A DNA stretch of 37,025 bases from Chloroflexota bacterium (GCA_026707585.1 JAPOWQ010000052.1:1-37025), one strand, 5' to 3'; positions 7,521-15,711 are shown, counted from the stretch's first letter. Numbers and translations are program-made. The notes: generated by a model not told the origin, from the sequence alone.

Positions 7521-7533
7521 ATGTCCCTGACAT
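7521..7533. promoter_or_regulatory. Candidate toxin-antitoxin operator
   Basis: ATGTC-CCT-GACAT is a perfect 5-bp inverted repeat lying between the divergent toxin and antitoxin genes, 36 bases from the toxin start. A second inverted pair, CCGTCG (7571-7576) and CGACGG (7597-7602), is nearer the antitoxin. Phd/YefM antitoxins bind such palindromes to repress their own promoter, so these are plausible operators. This is inference from position and symmetry only. Confidence 0.35.
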
Positions 7534-7640
7534 GGACGATTTGGCACCTTCCCACGGGACGCAGCAACGTCCGTCGGCTAACAAAATGAGGATAAGCGAC
7601 GGTTGTTCAGGCAAGCGCTCGTGGCGTTGAGGAGATTCTG

Positions 7641-7895
7641 ATGGCTATCGACAGCGGCATGACGATTACGGAAGCGCGGGACGTGCTGGGTCAGTTGGTG
7701 GGCCGCGTGCAGTACGGGAATGAGCGGATTGTGCTGACGCGGCATGGGCGGCCGGCCGCGGCGCTGGTGCCGATGGACGATCACGAGGCTCTGGAACGGC
7801 TTGAGGACGAGATTGATCTGGCTGACGCCCTGGCGGCGATGCGCGAGCCGGGACGAGTCACGTGGGACGAGTTGAAGGCGGAGCTGAAGCTCTAA
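7641..7895 (+). CDS. Phd/YefM-family antitoxin
   Basis: The 84-residue acidic protein has the family N terminus, here ITEARDVLGQLVGRVQYGNERIVLTRHGRPAAALVP, forming the DNA-binding half. An acidic tail ends in WDELKAELKL, the region that normally wraps the toxin. The ATG has GAGGAG nine bases upstream. In most operons this C terminus is followed within a few bases by a RelE toxin gene. Here the next 76 bases hold no gene and the toxin lies upstream in the opposite direction. Confidence 0.9.
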   Translation: MAIDSGMTITEARDVLGQLVGRVQYGNERIVLTRHGRPAAALVPMDDHEALERLEDEIDLADALAAMREPGRVTWDELKAELKL

Positions 7896-7971
7896 GCGCC
7901 GCTCGGTCGGCAGCGTCTAGCGGTGGCCAAGCCAGGTGCCGAAGCTACGACCCGACTGCCAGCACAAAGAT

Positions 7972-9027
7972 TCAGGCGTCCGGCTCGGTAAGCCAGGCCG
8001 GGTCGAATTGCGCCCAGGTGAGGCGCTCGTAGGGCACGTCGTCGCCGGCTTCGTAGAGGCAGCCGAGGCGGCCATCGGGTAAGTGGCAGAGGTCGGAGTA
8101 GGCCGACGGGCCGGGGTGGAGTACGCGGCCTGTGCTCCAGGTGCGGGCGCGGTCGGCGCTGTAACGCACGGTCATGCGCTCGCGCACGGTGCTGGCCGGG
8201 TTGGAGAAGACCACCCAGGAAGCGCCGCCGGGGGCGTCGTCCAGGCGCAGGGCGCTGCCCTGGCAGCGCGGTTCGATCAGGGCCTCGTCGATCTCGCTGG
8301 GGCCGAAGGTCTGGCCGCCGTCGCTGCTGCGGGTGGCGACGCGGCGCTTGGTGTCGAGTTCGTTGCGGCTGTTGAGGTAGAGCGAGCCGTCGTCCAGTTC
8401 CACGGCGATGGACTCATCGGTTCCGTCCGCGGCCGCGGCCCCGATGTGCCAGGACGCTCCCGCGTCGTCGCTGTAGACCACGACGGACCGGAACGGCACG
8501 TCGTCGCGCGACTGCCCCGAGCGCGGCATGTGGTTGCAGGGGATCAGGAGACGGCCGGAGGCCAGTTGAATGGAGTGCCCGGGGCCGAAGGCGTACCAGG
8601 TCCAGGCGGGATCCATGACCTGGTCCTTCACATCAATCGGGTCGGCCCAGGTGAGGCCGTCGTCGTCGCTGAAGGTCATGTAGGGATGCCGCCAGGACTC
8701 ACGGCGGACGACGCGCTCGACCGTGCCCAAGGGATCGTTGCGCACGAACGGCAGCCAGATGCGGCCGGTCGTGCGATCGACGACAGGGGCGGGATTCCCT
8801 GCCGTTTCACCGCCGCCCGCTACCGCGACGCGTGGCTCCGACCAGGTCTCGCCGTTGTCCTCGCTGCGTCGAACCAGGAGGTTGATGTCGCCGTGGTCGT
8901 GGCGGCTGTCTCGGCGGCCCTCGCAGAAGGCCAGCACGGTGCCAGCCGTTGTCGTCACAAGCGCGGGGATTCGGTAGGTGTGATAGCCGTCCTGGCCGCT
9001 GCGCCAGAGGGTGGACTGGGTTGGCAC
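7972..9027 (-). CDS. Exo-alpha-sialidase-like protein (BNR/Asp-box, GH33-like)
   Basis: The 351-residue six-bladed propeller would release terminal sialic (or related nonulosonic) acid from glycans. The YRIP motif with the first catalytic Arg is at residues 18-21. Asp boxes are SEDNGETW (55-62), SDDDGLTW (120-127), SDDAGASW (186-193) and SSDGGQTF (234-241). The acid/base Asp is probably D44 or D47. E210 and R221 (VELDDGSLYLNSRN), an Arg near 283-285, Y310 and E326 (YEAGDD) complete the expected site. The start is a GTG at 9027 with AAGGAT upstream; no signal peptide is visible. It diverges from a putative glycosidase gene, with which it may share control. Confidence 0.88.
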   Translation of the reverse strand: MPTQSTLWRSGQDGYHTYRIPALVTTTAGTVLAFCEGRRDSRHDHGDINLLVRRSEDNGETWSEPRVAVAGGGETAGNPAPVVDRTTGRIWLPFVRNDPLGTVERVVRRESWRHPYMTFSDDDGLTWADPIDVKDQVMDPAWTWYAFGPGHSIQLASGRLLIPCNHMPRSGQSRDDVPFRSVVVYSDDAGASWHIGAAAADGTDESIAVELDDGSLYLNSRNELDTKRRVATRSSDGGQTFGPSEIDEALIEPRCQGSALRLDDAPGGASWVVFSNPASTVRERMTVRYSADRARTWSTGRVLHPGPSAYSDLCHLPDGRLGCLYEAGDDVPYERLTWAQFDPAWLTEPDA

Positions 9028-9117
9028 GGGTACATCCTTTCACCGACGACGCGACTACGGCTTGCCTACTCTTTCGAACGATACGTCAACGAAGTGGCAG
9101 GCGACGCCGGGCAATTC

Positions 9118-9139
9118 GGCGCGCCTATACTCGCGCGCC
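9118..9139 (+). promoter_or_regulatory. Palindrome around a TATACT -10 box
   Basis: Seven-base inverted arms GGCGCGC (9118-9124) and GCGCGCC (9133-9139) flank CTATACTC, which contains TATACT, a near-consensus -10 hexamer at 9126-9131. Transcription would begin near 9138, about 26 bases before the ATG of the next gene. No good -35 is seen. A regulator binding the arms would cover the promoter. This is an inference from sequence symmetry. Confidence 0.4.
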
Positions 9140-9163
9140 GTCCGGCAACCCCACGGGCACGCC

Positions 9164-10726
9164 ATGAAGCTGCGGGACGTCAATACGACGGACATTGGCA
9201 GCGCCATCGAGGCCGGGTGCCGAACGATGGCCAGCGTGTTCAACGCGGACGATGACGACGTTCCCTTCTTTGGGTCGCAAGTCTGGCCGGACCCGCATTT
9301 GGCGTTTAGCTCGGTGCATTCGGAGTCGCACGTGCCGGGCCGGCACCTGAACGCGCTGCTGACGGCGGAGTCGCTGGGGTTTCCGATCGACGAGGAGGCC
9401 GTGGAGAAGCACGCCCGAGCGGCGTTCTTCTCGTACGGCGGGACGCTGTCGCTGCCCCTGAACCGGGAACGGATCGACGGTCCCCTGGAGAACTTTCGCC
9501 CACATAACGTCCGCGAGGGATTTCACGCGCTGTACGCTTTGGCTCGCTTTCGGGACTCCGAACGGGCGCGCGAGGTCGCCGAAGCGAGCATCGCCACCAT
9601 CAACCGGCTGTGGGACCCGGACGGAGGCTGGGTGGAGGGTCGGATTGCCCGGACGCACGGCGTCAACTTTCACCACCAGGGCACCTTTGTTACAGGGCTT
9701 GGGCGGGCCATTGGCCCGTTGGTCAAGTACTACCGGGCGACGGGTTCCGGACCGGCGCTTGAGCTGGCGATCGTTCTGAAGGAGAAGGCCGTCGCGGAGT
9801 ACTTTCTCGCCAACGGGAGCTACGACTGCGATCGGTTCGGCAGTCACACGCACTCCACGACGTGCGTAATGTCGTCGCTGGCGCAACTGGCCGACCTGCT
9901 AACCGATGCGCCGCTGATGGAGCGGGTCCATTCGTTTTATTCGCGCGGTCTCTGGGACATCCGCGACGAACTGGGGTGGGTGATCGAGAGCAGCGCGGCG
10001 GATGCTCCGCCGGACCGGGGCGAAGCCAACAACACGGGCGACATCGTGGAGACCGCGCTGATCCTGGGCCGCTGGGGCTACGTGGAGGCCTACGACGACG
10101 CCGAGCGCATCCTGCGGGGGCACCTGCTGCCCAGCCAGTTGCGCGACATCTCGTGGATCAATGAGCCAGCAAATCCAGCCGGCAAGGACGGGCGTCGCGA
10201 CGTGGCGAGTCGCCACTGGGGCGCCTTTGGCTTTCCGGCGCCCTATGGCCACCATCCCGTCGGACTGCCGCGGATCGCCTTCAACATGGACATCGTGGGC
10301 GGCGCGGTGGCGTCACTGTGCGAGGCGTACCGTGAGGCGACGCGCCGGGACGCCTCAGGACACCGGGTCGACTTGCTGTTCGACCACGAGACTGACCAAA
10401 TCAAGGTCGACTCGCCATACGGAGGTCACGAACTCGGCATCACGCTCAAGCAGCCGGGTCCGCTGTTCGTACGGATTCCAGCCTGGGCAGATCCGCCAGT
10501 GCCGGCAGTGTCCGGCTGCACCGAGCGTCCGCTGCGTACGGGGCGCTACCTGCTGTTCGGGAATCCGCCTGTCGGCACCCCGCTCACGTTCACGCTGAAG
10601 CTGCCGACCAGCGAGCTGCTGCTCAGGCATCGCACGCGCGACATTCGGATTGGCCTGCGTGGCGACGAGGTGGTGGCCATGGATAACTTTGGGCAGGGAC
10701 TTCGCTTCTTCGACTCGTTCGCCTGA
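9164..10726 (+). CDS. Putative (alpha/alpha)6-barrel glycoside hydrolase
   Basis: The 520-residue protein starts at the ATG at 9164 (MKLRDVNTTDIG). In-frame sequence upstream of it is non-coding promoter DNA. Its central 350 residues alternate helices with conserved aromatic and acidic loops (LNALLTAESLGF, FHALYALARF, WDPDGGWVEG, GVNFHHQGTFVTGLGRAI, EANNTGDIVETALILGRWG), typical of six-hairpin glycosidases. The last 130 residues are beta-rich, as in GH127/DUF1680-type enzymes. I cannot assign a family securely, and the Cys zinc site of GH127 is not obvious. No signal peptide. Divergent from the sialidase gene, so glycan degradation is likely. No Shine-Dalgarno is evident before the ATG. Confidence 0.7.
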   Translation: MKLRDVNTTDIGSAIEAGCRTMASVFNADDDDVPFFGSQVWPDPHLAFSSVHSESHVPGRHLNALLTAESLGFPIDEEAVEKHARAAFFSYGGTLSLPLNRERIDGPLENFRPHNVREGFHALYALARFRDSERAREVAEASIATINRLWDPDGGWVEGRIARTHGVNFHHQGTFVTGLGRAIGPLVKYYRATGSGPALELAIVLKEKAVAEYFLANGSYDCDRFGSHTHSTTCVMSSLAQLADLLTDAPLMERVHSFYSRGLWDIRDELGWVIESSAADAPPDRGEANNTGDIVETALILGRWGYVEAYDDAERILRGHLLPSQLRDISWINEPANPAGKDGRRDVASRHWGAFGFPAPYGHHPVGLPRIAFNMDIVGGAVASLCEAYREATRRDASGHRVDLLFDHETDQIKVDSPYGGHELGITLKQPGPLFVRIPAWADPPVPAVSGCTERPLRTGRYLLFGNPPVGTPLTFTLKLPTSELLLRHRTRDIRIGLRGDEVVAMDNFGQGLRFFDSFA

Positions 10727-10763
10727 CGCCCGGAAGCCTCCGGCCTGGTACGGCGCGCGGCGG

Positions 10764-11468
10764 CTAGCTCTGCGGAAGGAGCGAGGCGCCGAGCCATTCG
10801 GTCGCGGCGGAAAAGAGGGCCGCCGTCCGCGGGTCGTCGGCGTCCATCTGGCTCATCAGCAGCTGCCAGTCCGGCATATTGGCGCCCTGAGCCGGACAGT
10901 AGCGCGGGATATCCAGCACGCGAACTTTGTACCAGCTGAGTTCAACGGACCAGTCCATGGCTTGCACCAGCGGCGCCTGTAGATCGAAACCGCCGTCGTC
11001 GCCCCACGGCGCATAGGGCCCACGGTCGGTGACGGGCGCCAGAACCGAGCGTCCTGACGCCAGCCACTTGCCCGTGGCCGGCTGCGGTTCGACGAGCCGG
11101 ATTTCAACCCATGTCCCCAGCGGCAGCCACTGGTGGGCAACCCCGAACGACCGCTCGCGGTCCAGCACTGCCCACGCATGGTTGGCTTCAGGATCGCAGC
11201 GCCAGCCCCAGGCCGTGCGAAACCCGAAGTAGCCGACGCAACGACCGCTTTCGACGTGCCCGCAGTCCCAGTGCGTCGGGGGTCCGTAGCCCGAGGCTCG
11301 GGTCCAACGCCAGGTTCCGACGCCCTCACCGTCGAGCGGCGATCCATCAGACGTCGGAACGACTGAGTCCGTCGGTCCTGCCGCGGTGGCGACGGTCGGA
11401 AGTCCCAGAATCAGAATAGCGGCAGCACCAATGGCAACGACACGCCGCCGCTGGGAATAGGTAATCAA
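10764..11468 (-). CDS. Secreted RlpA-like double-psi beta-barrel protein
   Basis: The 234-residue protein has an N-terminal signal sequence (basic RRR, then VVAIGAAAILILGLP, cleavage probably after VATAA). Its core matches the RlpA/expansin-like double-psi barrel: PLGTWVEIRLVE (117-127), GRSVLAPVTDRGPY (139-152) with the conserved Asp at 148, and FDLQAPLVQAM. RlpA-type barrels bind or cleave denuded peptidoglycan glycan strands. Four cysteines (69, 77, 91, 198) could form disulfides after export. The start appears to be TTG at 11468; no ATG or GTG lies in frame before the hydrophobic segment and the ribosome site is weak. It is convergent with the glycosidase gene. Confidence 0.75.
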   Translation of the reverse strand: MITYSQRRRVVAIGAAAILILGLPTVATAAGPTDSVVPTSDGSPLDGEGVGTWRWTRASGYGPPTHWDCGHVESGRCVGYFGFRTAWGWRCDPEANHAWAVLDRERSFGVAHQWLPLGTWVEIRLVEPQPATGKWLASGRSVLAPVTDRGPYAPWGDDGGFDLQAPLVQAMDWSVELSWYKVRVLDIPRYCPAQGANMPDWQLLMSQMDADDPRTAALFSAATEWLGASLLPQS

Positions 11469-11704
11469 AGGTGCGGCGCAGGTGAGCCGCCGCTAGCTCC
11501 ATTCGAACAGCCCGAGTCACGGTCTCGCAGCAGCGCTGCGGCCGCGTCCTCCCGACACCTCGGGCACGTGGCACCGCAGTCTGCCCCACAAGCGCGGGCG
11601 TGCCAACACTTTTTTGACTTCGCAGGCGGCGACGGCGGGCCGTCCGCAGGCGTCCGCGTATTCGCCACGGATGCGGCGTAGTCCTTCGACCGACAGACGT
11701 TCAC
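11465..11704 (-). CDS. Possible small Cys-rich ORF, maybe frameshifted
   Basis: Between the RlpA-like and Gfo/Idh genes (a 293-base gap) a 79-codon frame starting at GTG 11704 ends with a Cys-rich tract, CWHARACGADCGATCPRC, spaced like a zinc ribbon. In the next frame the upstream part reads more like protein (SVEGLRRIRGEYADACGRP). The two frames meet at a run of six A on the minus strand (T run near 11609-11614). Either a homopolymer indel broke a small gene or this is chance open sequence. I do not recognise a family. Confidence 0.2.
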   Translation of the reverse strand: MNVCRSKDYAASVANTRTPADGPPSPPAKSKKCWHARACGADCGATCPRCREDAAAALLRDRDSGCSNGASGGSPAPHL

Positions 11705-11761
11705 CCTCGTGGTGCTCGTCCAGAATCGAGCGCGGGCGGGCGCGGCGCCGGTGGGCCCGCG

Positions 11762-12835
11762 TCAGGCGTCGGCGATCGGCCAGCCGATCCGTACGCCGCC
11801 ACGCGCCTGGGACTGGAGTGCCGCCAGCATGATCTCCAGCGCCGTGCGGGCCTGGCGCCCTCCAGACGATGGCCGCCCGCCGCCGCGAACCAGCTGAGCC
11901 AGCTCGGCAACACAGCCGCCGAACCACCCGGAGGTGTGTTGCACTCGAGCGAGCGGCACCTCAACGAGCCGGTGGATTCCGACGTCAATCGTGACTGAGA
12001 TCTCGTCGCCCGGAAACGTGCGCCCCGTGATGCAGCCCTTCGCACCGTAGATGGCGATATCAAATACCTGCGGCATGGTTTTGCACATGTTCCAGAAGGC
12101 GCGCACGCCGTTCTCGAACTCGATCACCACGCTGAGGGCCGGATCGGTAGCCGGTTCGTGGCCGCCGTCGCCCGTGTACCGTGGACCATAGGCTTCCAGG
12201 CCAGGCTCGGGAAGCGCGTACACCGCCAGCGGTTGTGCGCCGGCAAACCAGGAAATGGAATCGCAGATGTGGGTGCCGGTTCGAAACAGCATGGCGCGAG
12301 GTCCACCCTGGCTGGCCACGATGCGCTGCACCTCGCCGATGGTTCCGTCGCGGATCAGCCCGGCGACCTGCAACCACGGCGACATCCAGCGGCGGGTGTG
12401 ATTGACCAGCAGTGGAATGCCGGCGCGTTCGGTGGCGGCGATCATGCGATCGGCGTCGGCGAGCGTGGTGGCGAGTGGCTTCTCGCAGAGGATGCCCCGG
12501 GTGCCCGCCTCGGCCGCGTCGACCACGACCTGGGCGTGTGCGTGGTCGCTGGTGACGACGCTGACGAGATCCAAGTCTTCCGCGGCCAACATGGCCTGGT
12601 GGTCGGGGTATACGCGAAGGTTCGGTAGCAGCCCAGACCACTGTCGCTTGAAGTCGGCGGCCCGTTCAGGGAGAAGGTCGCAGCCGGCGACGAGTTCCGT
12701 GTCCGGCACGCTGTGGTAGGCGGCGGCGTGGGAGACCGGCAGGCGGATGCCCATGCCGGGGCCCGCGGCCGCTTCCGGCTGCCGTGCGGCTATGCCGGAC
12801 AAGCCGACGATTCCGGCCCGCAGCGCTCTCGCCAT
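11762..12835 (-). CDS. Gfo/Idh/MocA family oxidoreductase
   Basis: The 357-residue NAD(P)-dependent dehydrogenase acts on sugars, inositols or their derivatives. The N-terminal Rossmann start is RAGIVGLSGIAAR, less Gly-rich than the usual GxGxxG. The family motif EKPLATTLADAD sits at about residues 118-129 with the catalytic Lys, and HTRRWMSPW follows. The GTHICDSISWFAG block carries the conserved His and Asp of the active site. ATG at 12835 has GGAGGT close upstream. It lies 102 bases downstream of znuB in the same direction but with its own ribosome site and a palindrome between, so it is probably a separate unit. Substrate unknown. Confidence 0.9.
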   Translation of the reverse strand: MARALRAGIVGLSGIAARQPEAAAGPGMGIRLPVSHAAAYHSVPDTELVAGCDLLPERAADFKRQWSGLLPNLRVYPDHQAMLAAEDLDLVSVVTSDHAHAQVVVDAAEAGTRGILCEKPLATTLADADRMIAATERAGIPLLVNHTRRWMSPWLQVAGLIRDGTIGEVQRIVASQGGPRAMLFRTGTHICDSISWFAGAQPLAVYALPEPGLEAYGPRYTGDGGHEPATDPALSVVIEFENGVRAFWNMCKTMPQVFDIAIYGAKGCITGRTFPGDEISVTIDVGIHRLVEVPLARVQHTSGWFGGCVAELAQLVRGGGRPSSGGRQARTALEIMLAALQSQARGGVRIGWPIADA

Positions 12836-12894
12836 ACGACCTCCGGCGACCTGCGGCCAGATTACCTACCGGCCTCCACCATTCGTCTGCCGAT

Positions 12895-12907
12895 CACCGT
12901 CACGGTG
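12895..12907. promoter_or_regulatory. Short palindrome upstream of Gfo/Idh gene
   Basis: CACCGT-C-ACGGTG is a perfect 6-bp inverted repeat with a one-base centre, 60 bases upstream of the Gfo/Idh start codon and just behind the znuB stop. It is too short and lacks a T tract for a terminator, so an operator is the better guess. Confidence 0.3.
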
Positions 12908-12937
12908 GAGACTACCGCTGATTCGCAGATAGCAATC

Positions 12938-13762
12938 CTAGGCGGCGGCCTTGCGGCGCCAGAGCTGCAAGCGGACCCAAAGGTTCGCTAGCACCAGGAG
13001 CAAGAGCGCCGTCAAAACAATCGAGCCCCCCGCCGACAGATCGCCGTAGAACGCGAAGGTCAACCCGGCAATGGCGCTGAGCACCCCCGCCAGAACCGCA
13101 GTAGCCATGGCGGCCCGCAAGCCGCGTGCCAGGCGCAGTCCCACCAGGACAGGAATCACCAGCATGGCGCCAATCAAGAGCACGCCCACGACGCGCATGG
13201 ACAGCGTGATCGTGGCACCGGTAAGTACCGCCAACGCGAGGTTGAGCCAGTCAGTCCGAACGCCACTCACCCTGGCCAGGTTGTCGTCAAAGGCCATCTG
13301 CGCCAGGTCGACAAAGAACACGCCGACGAAAAGCAACACAACAACGGCCAAGGCGGCGAGCAACCACAAGTCCAGGGGGGAAACGCTGAGGATCGAGCCG
13401 AAGAGAAAGGAGAAGAGATCGACGTTAAAGCCTCCGGCGGCTCCAATCACCACCACGGCAATCGCCAACGAGCCGTACAGCACCACGGCGAGTACCACGT
13501 CTCCGGGCAGCCGGCCGCGAGCGCGGAGTTGCTCGACGATGATCGCGCCCGCGGTTGCGGCGAGCAGGGCAACCAGGGTGGGCAGAAACCTGGACGCCAG
13601 CCCGATAGCGACCCCCATCAGGGCCACGTGCGCGAGCGTATCGGCAATGAGTGAAAGGCGTCGGAGTACGACGAACGTACCCAGGACCGGCGCCAGGACG
13701 CCGACCAGGACACCGCCAACCAGGGCACGAAGCATGAACTCGTACTGCAGGATGGCGGGCAT
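12938..13762 (-). CDS. znuB: Zinc/manganese ABC transporter permease (ZnuB-like)
   Basis: The 274-residue integral membrane protein of the ABC-3 metal permease family has about eight hydrophobic segments. The family's signature opening is VGVLAPVLGTFVVLRRLSLIADTLAHVAL, followed by GVRTDWLNLALAVLTGATITLSMRVVGVLLIGAMLVIP. It forms the channel for a divalent metal, most likely Zn, with the ATPase and lipoprotein upstream. The ATG at 13762 begins two bases behind the ATPase stop, so translation is coupled. An in-frame extension to 13900 overlaps the ATPase gene and is rejected. Metal choice (Zn versus Mn) is inferred from the Zur-like regulator and His-rich binding protein. Confidence 0.9.
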   Translation of the reverse strand: MPAILQYEFMLRALVGGVLVGVLAPVLGTFVVLRRLSLIADTLAHVALMGVAIGLASRFLPTLVALLAATAGAIIVEQLRARGRLPGDVVLAVVLYGSLAIAVVVIGAAGGFNVDLFSFLFGSILSVSPLDLWLLAALAVVVLLFVGVFFVDLAQMAFDDNLARVSGVRTDWLNLALAVLTGATITLSMRVVGVLLIGAMLVIPVLVGLRLARGLRAAMATAVLAGVLSAIAGLTFAFYGDLSAGGSIVLTALLLLVLANLWVRLQLWRRKAAA

Positions 13763-13764
13763 GG

Positions 13765-14559
13765 TTAGCGGTGCCGATGCAACGCGCCCTCGAATTCGTG
13801 CGCCGTGTCGTGGATCAGCACATCTACCGGCGCCCCGTACAAGGTGGACATTTCGTCGACCGTGAGGTCGTGGGGCTGGCCATGCAAGACCAGCCGGCAA
13901 TTGAGACAGGCCACCGTGGTGGCCTCGCGCAACATCGCGCCAATGTCGTGCGACACGATGACGATGGCCATGCCGCGGTCTTTGCTCAGGTCGCGCAAGA
14001 CGGCGTACAGCTGCTCCTCGCCGGAAACGTCGATACCGGCCGCCGGTTCGTCCAGCACCAGCAGATCCGGATTCCGCACGAGGGCGCGGGCCAGAAGCAC
14101 GCGCTGCTGTTGTCCGACCGAAAGCTCGGCGAGCCGCCGAGATCGGTACGCCGTCATGCCAACCGTCTCAATGGCCGCCAGGACGTCCGCTCGCTCGGAG
14201 CGTCGGAATATCCCAAGCGGCGATACGCCGCTATACGTTCCAAGCGACACGACTTCGGACACGGTCGCCGGAAAGTCTCGCCACGCCCCGGTCCCGACCT
14301 GCGGCATGTAGCCCACGCGACCCCACTGGTCAAAGTCGTTGACGTCGCGACCGAACAGGCGCACGCGTCCCGAGTCGGGCTGCAGCAGACCCAGCGCCAA
14401 TTTGATGAGCGTGCTCTTCCCGCTACCGTTGGGCCCCATGACGGCCGCCAGTTCTCCGTAATGGATGCATAGCGACACGTCCTGAAGCGCGGTAACGGCA
14501 CCGTACGCAAAGCTCACGCGCTCCCATTCGATCACGCTGGGTGACGCGGCCTCGGTCAT
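13765..14559 (-). CDS. znuC: Metal ABC transporter ATP-binding protein (ZnuC-like)
   Basis: The 264-residue ATPase powers the metal importer. It contains Walker A GPNGSGKST (42-50), signature LSVGQQQRV, Walker B LLVLDEPAAGID and the switch His in IVSHDI. The start is the ATG at 14559, which overlaps the znuA stop as ATGA. A GTG six bases earlier is less likely. The C terminus (about 225-264) is His-rich (IHDTAHEFEGALHRHR), which may bind metal. Encoded between binding protein and permease in a compact operon. Confidence 0.93.
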   Translation of the reverse strand: MTEAASPSVIEWERVSFAYGAVTALQDVSLCIHYGELAAVMGPNGSGKSTLIKLALGLLQPDSGRVRLFGRDVNDFDQWGRVGYMPQVGTGAWRDFPATVSEVVSLGTYSGVSPLGIFRRSERADVLAAIETVGMTAYRSRRLAELSVGQQQRVLLARALVRNPDLLVLDEPAAGIDVSGEEQLYAVLRDLSKDRGMAIVIVSHDIGAMLREATTVACLNCRLVLHGQPHDLTVDEMSTLYGAPVDVLIHDTAHEFEGALHRHR

Positions 14560-15707
14560 GCACACTCCAGGGCCAGCTTGAGGCTGGCCAGATTGTCGCG
14601 CATGAGGCCGAAGTAGTCGTCGTGCGCGTCCAGTTCGGCCTGGGTCACACTCTCAATCGCATGAATCGGGATGAGTTCGATCCCGGTCTCACGCTGGATG
14701 GTCTCCTCAAGCGTGCCGGCCACCACGGGCTCCACCAACACATACCCGAGCCCCAGGTCGATTACCTGGTCGGTGATCTCCGCCAGTCGCTGCGGCGACG
14801 GCTCCGCCTCCAGTGACAGCCCCGCAATGGGAATCTGTTCCACGGCGTAGCGAGCCGCCAGGTAGCCGTACGCCGCGTGCGACGTGACGAAGTGATCGTG
14901 CCGGCAATTTGCCAGGGCTTGCGAGAACTCCGCGTGCAGCGCGTTGAGTTCACTGATTAGCGCGGCCGCATTTTCGCGGAAGACGTCGGCGTTGTCGGCA
15001 TCGGCGTTGATCAGGGCGTCGCGGATTCGCTCCACCTGAACGACGGCCAGCACGGGGTCAAGCCACATGTGCGGATCGAGTTCTTCGCCATGGTGGTGGC
15101 CTTCGTCCTCGTGGGCGTCACCTTCGTGCTCGTGCTCTTCGCCTTCCTCCTCGTGGTGCTCGCCTTCCTCGTGCTCGTGTCCTTCGCCCTCACCCTCCTT
15201 GTGCTCGCCTTCCTCGTGCTCGTGTTCTTCGCCCTCACCCTCCTTGTGTTCGCCTTCTTCGTGCTCGTGTTCTTCGCCCTCACCCTCGTGGTGCTCGCCT
15301 TCCTCGTGCTCGCCGTGCCCGTGATCATCGTGCGGCAGGCCCTCAATCGCCAGGGACTGGTCAGCCGCTTCCAGGACAACCCGCGTGTCGCTGTCCTCCA
15401 GCGCCTCAAGGGCTCGCTCCAGCCAAGGCTCAAGCTCCAGCCCGTTCATCACCACCAGGTCCGCCGCCCCGATCGCCCGCAAGTCTGAGGCCGTTGGCTC
15501 AAACCCATGCGCTTCCACGCCCGGCTTAACCAGAACCGTCACCGCTACCTGCTCGCCGCCAATTCGTTCCGTGAAGTAGCCCAGCGGATAGATACTGGCG
15601 ACGACGGACAAGCCTTCGTCGTCCGCGTCCTCCCCGCAAGCGACAATGGCAGCCAATGCCAAGAGAATCATGGCAATGGATGCCACGCTTCTGATCCCAA
15701 GTCTCAT
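14556..15707 (-). CDS. znuA: Zinc-binding lipoprotein ZnuA with His/Glu repeat loop
   Basis: The 383-residue substrate-binding protein of the metal importer starts at ATG 15707, with GGAGG about nine bases upstream inside the end of zur. A signal peptide with lipobox IVAC predicts lipidation at Cys24 and anchoring outside the membrane. Metal ligands of the A-1 family are visible: His in EAHGFEP (residue 67), His in DPHMWLDP, His in TSHAAYGY and Glu in LVEPVVA. Between the first two lies an unusually long His/Glu/Asp-rich loop (about residues 126-207) containing four 15-residue tandem units. Such loops in ZnuA collect or sense zinc. This one is longer than those I know. Confidence 0.93.
   Translation of the reverse strand: MRLGIRSVASIAMILLALAAIVACGEDADDEGLSVVASIYPLGYFTERIGGEQVAVTVLVKPGVEAHGFEPTASDLRAIGAADLVVMNGLELEPWLERALEALEDSDTRVVLEAADQSLAIEGLPHDDHGHGEHEEGEHHEGEGEEHEHEEGEHKEGEGEEHEHEEGEHKEGEGEGHEHEEGEHHEEEGEEHEHEGDAHEDEGHHHGEELDPHMWLDPVLAVVQVERIRDALINADADNADVFRENAAALISELNALHAEFSQALANCRHDHFVTSHAAYGYLAARYAVEQIPIAGLSLEAEPSPQRLAEITDQVIDLGLGYVLVEPVVAGTLEETIQRETGIELIPIHAIESVTQAELDAHDDYFGLMRDNLASLKLALECA
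15141..15320 (-). repeat. 45-bp tandem repeat coding the His-rich loop
   Basis: Four in-frame units of 45 bases (15 codons) encode variants of EEHEHEEGEHKEGEG, with a partial fifth (EEHEHEGD) following. The units are close to identical in DNA, implying recent expansion by slippage or recombination. On the opposite strand the same DNA reads as a false hydrophobic protein. Confidence 0.9.
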
Positions 15708-15711
15708 CGCG

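Noticed and set aside
8083-9255. Plus-strand 390-codon frame opposite the sialidase
   Set aside because: Ala/Val/Gly-rich shadow of a gene with four Asp boxes; no motif of its own.
15141-15320. CRISPR-like regularly spaced repeats
   Set aside because: The 45-base units are directly adjacent with no spacers and encode a periodic peptide in frame.
15069-15488. Plus-strand 139-codon frame reading as a very hydrophobic protein
   Set aside because: It is the antisense of the His/Glu tandem repeats of znuA; the hydrophobic Val/Leu/Phe pattern is a by-product of reading CTC/GTG/TTC complements.
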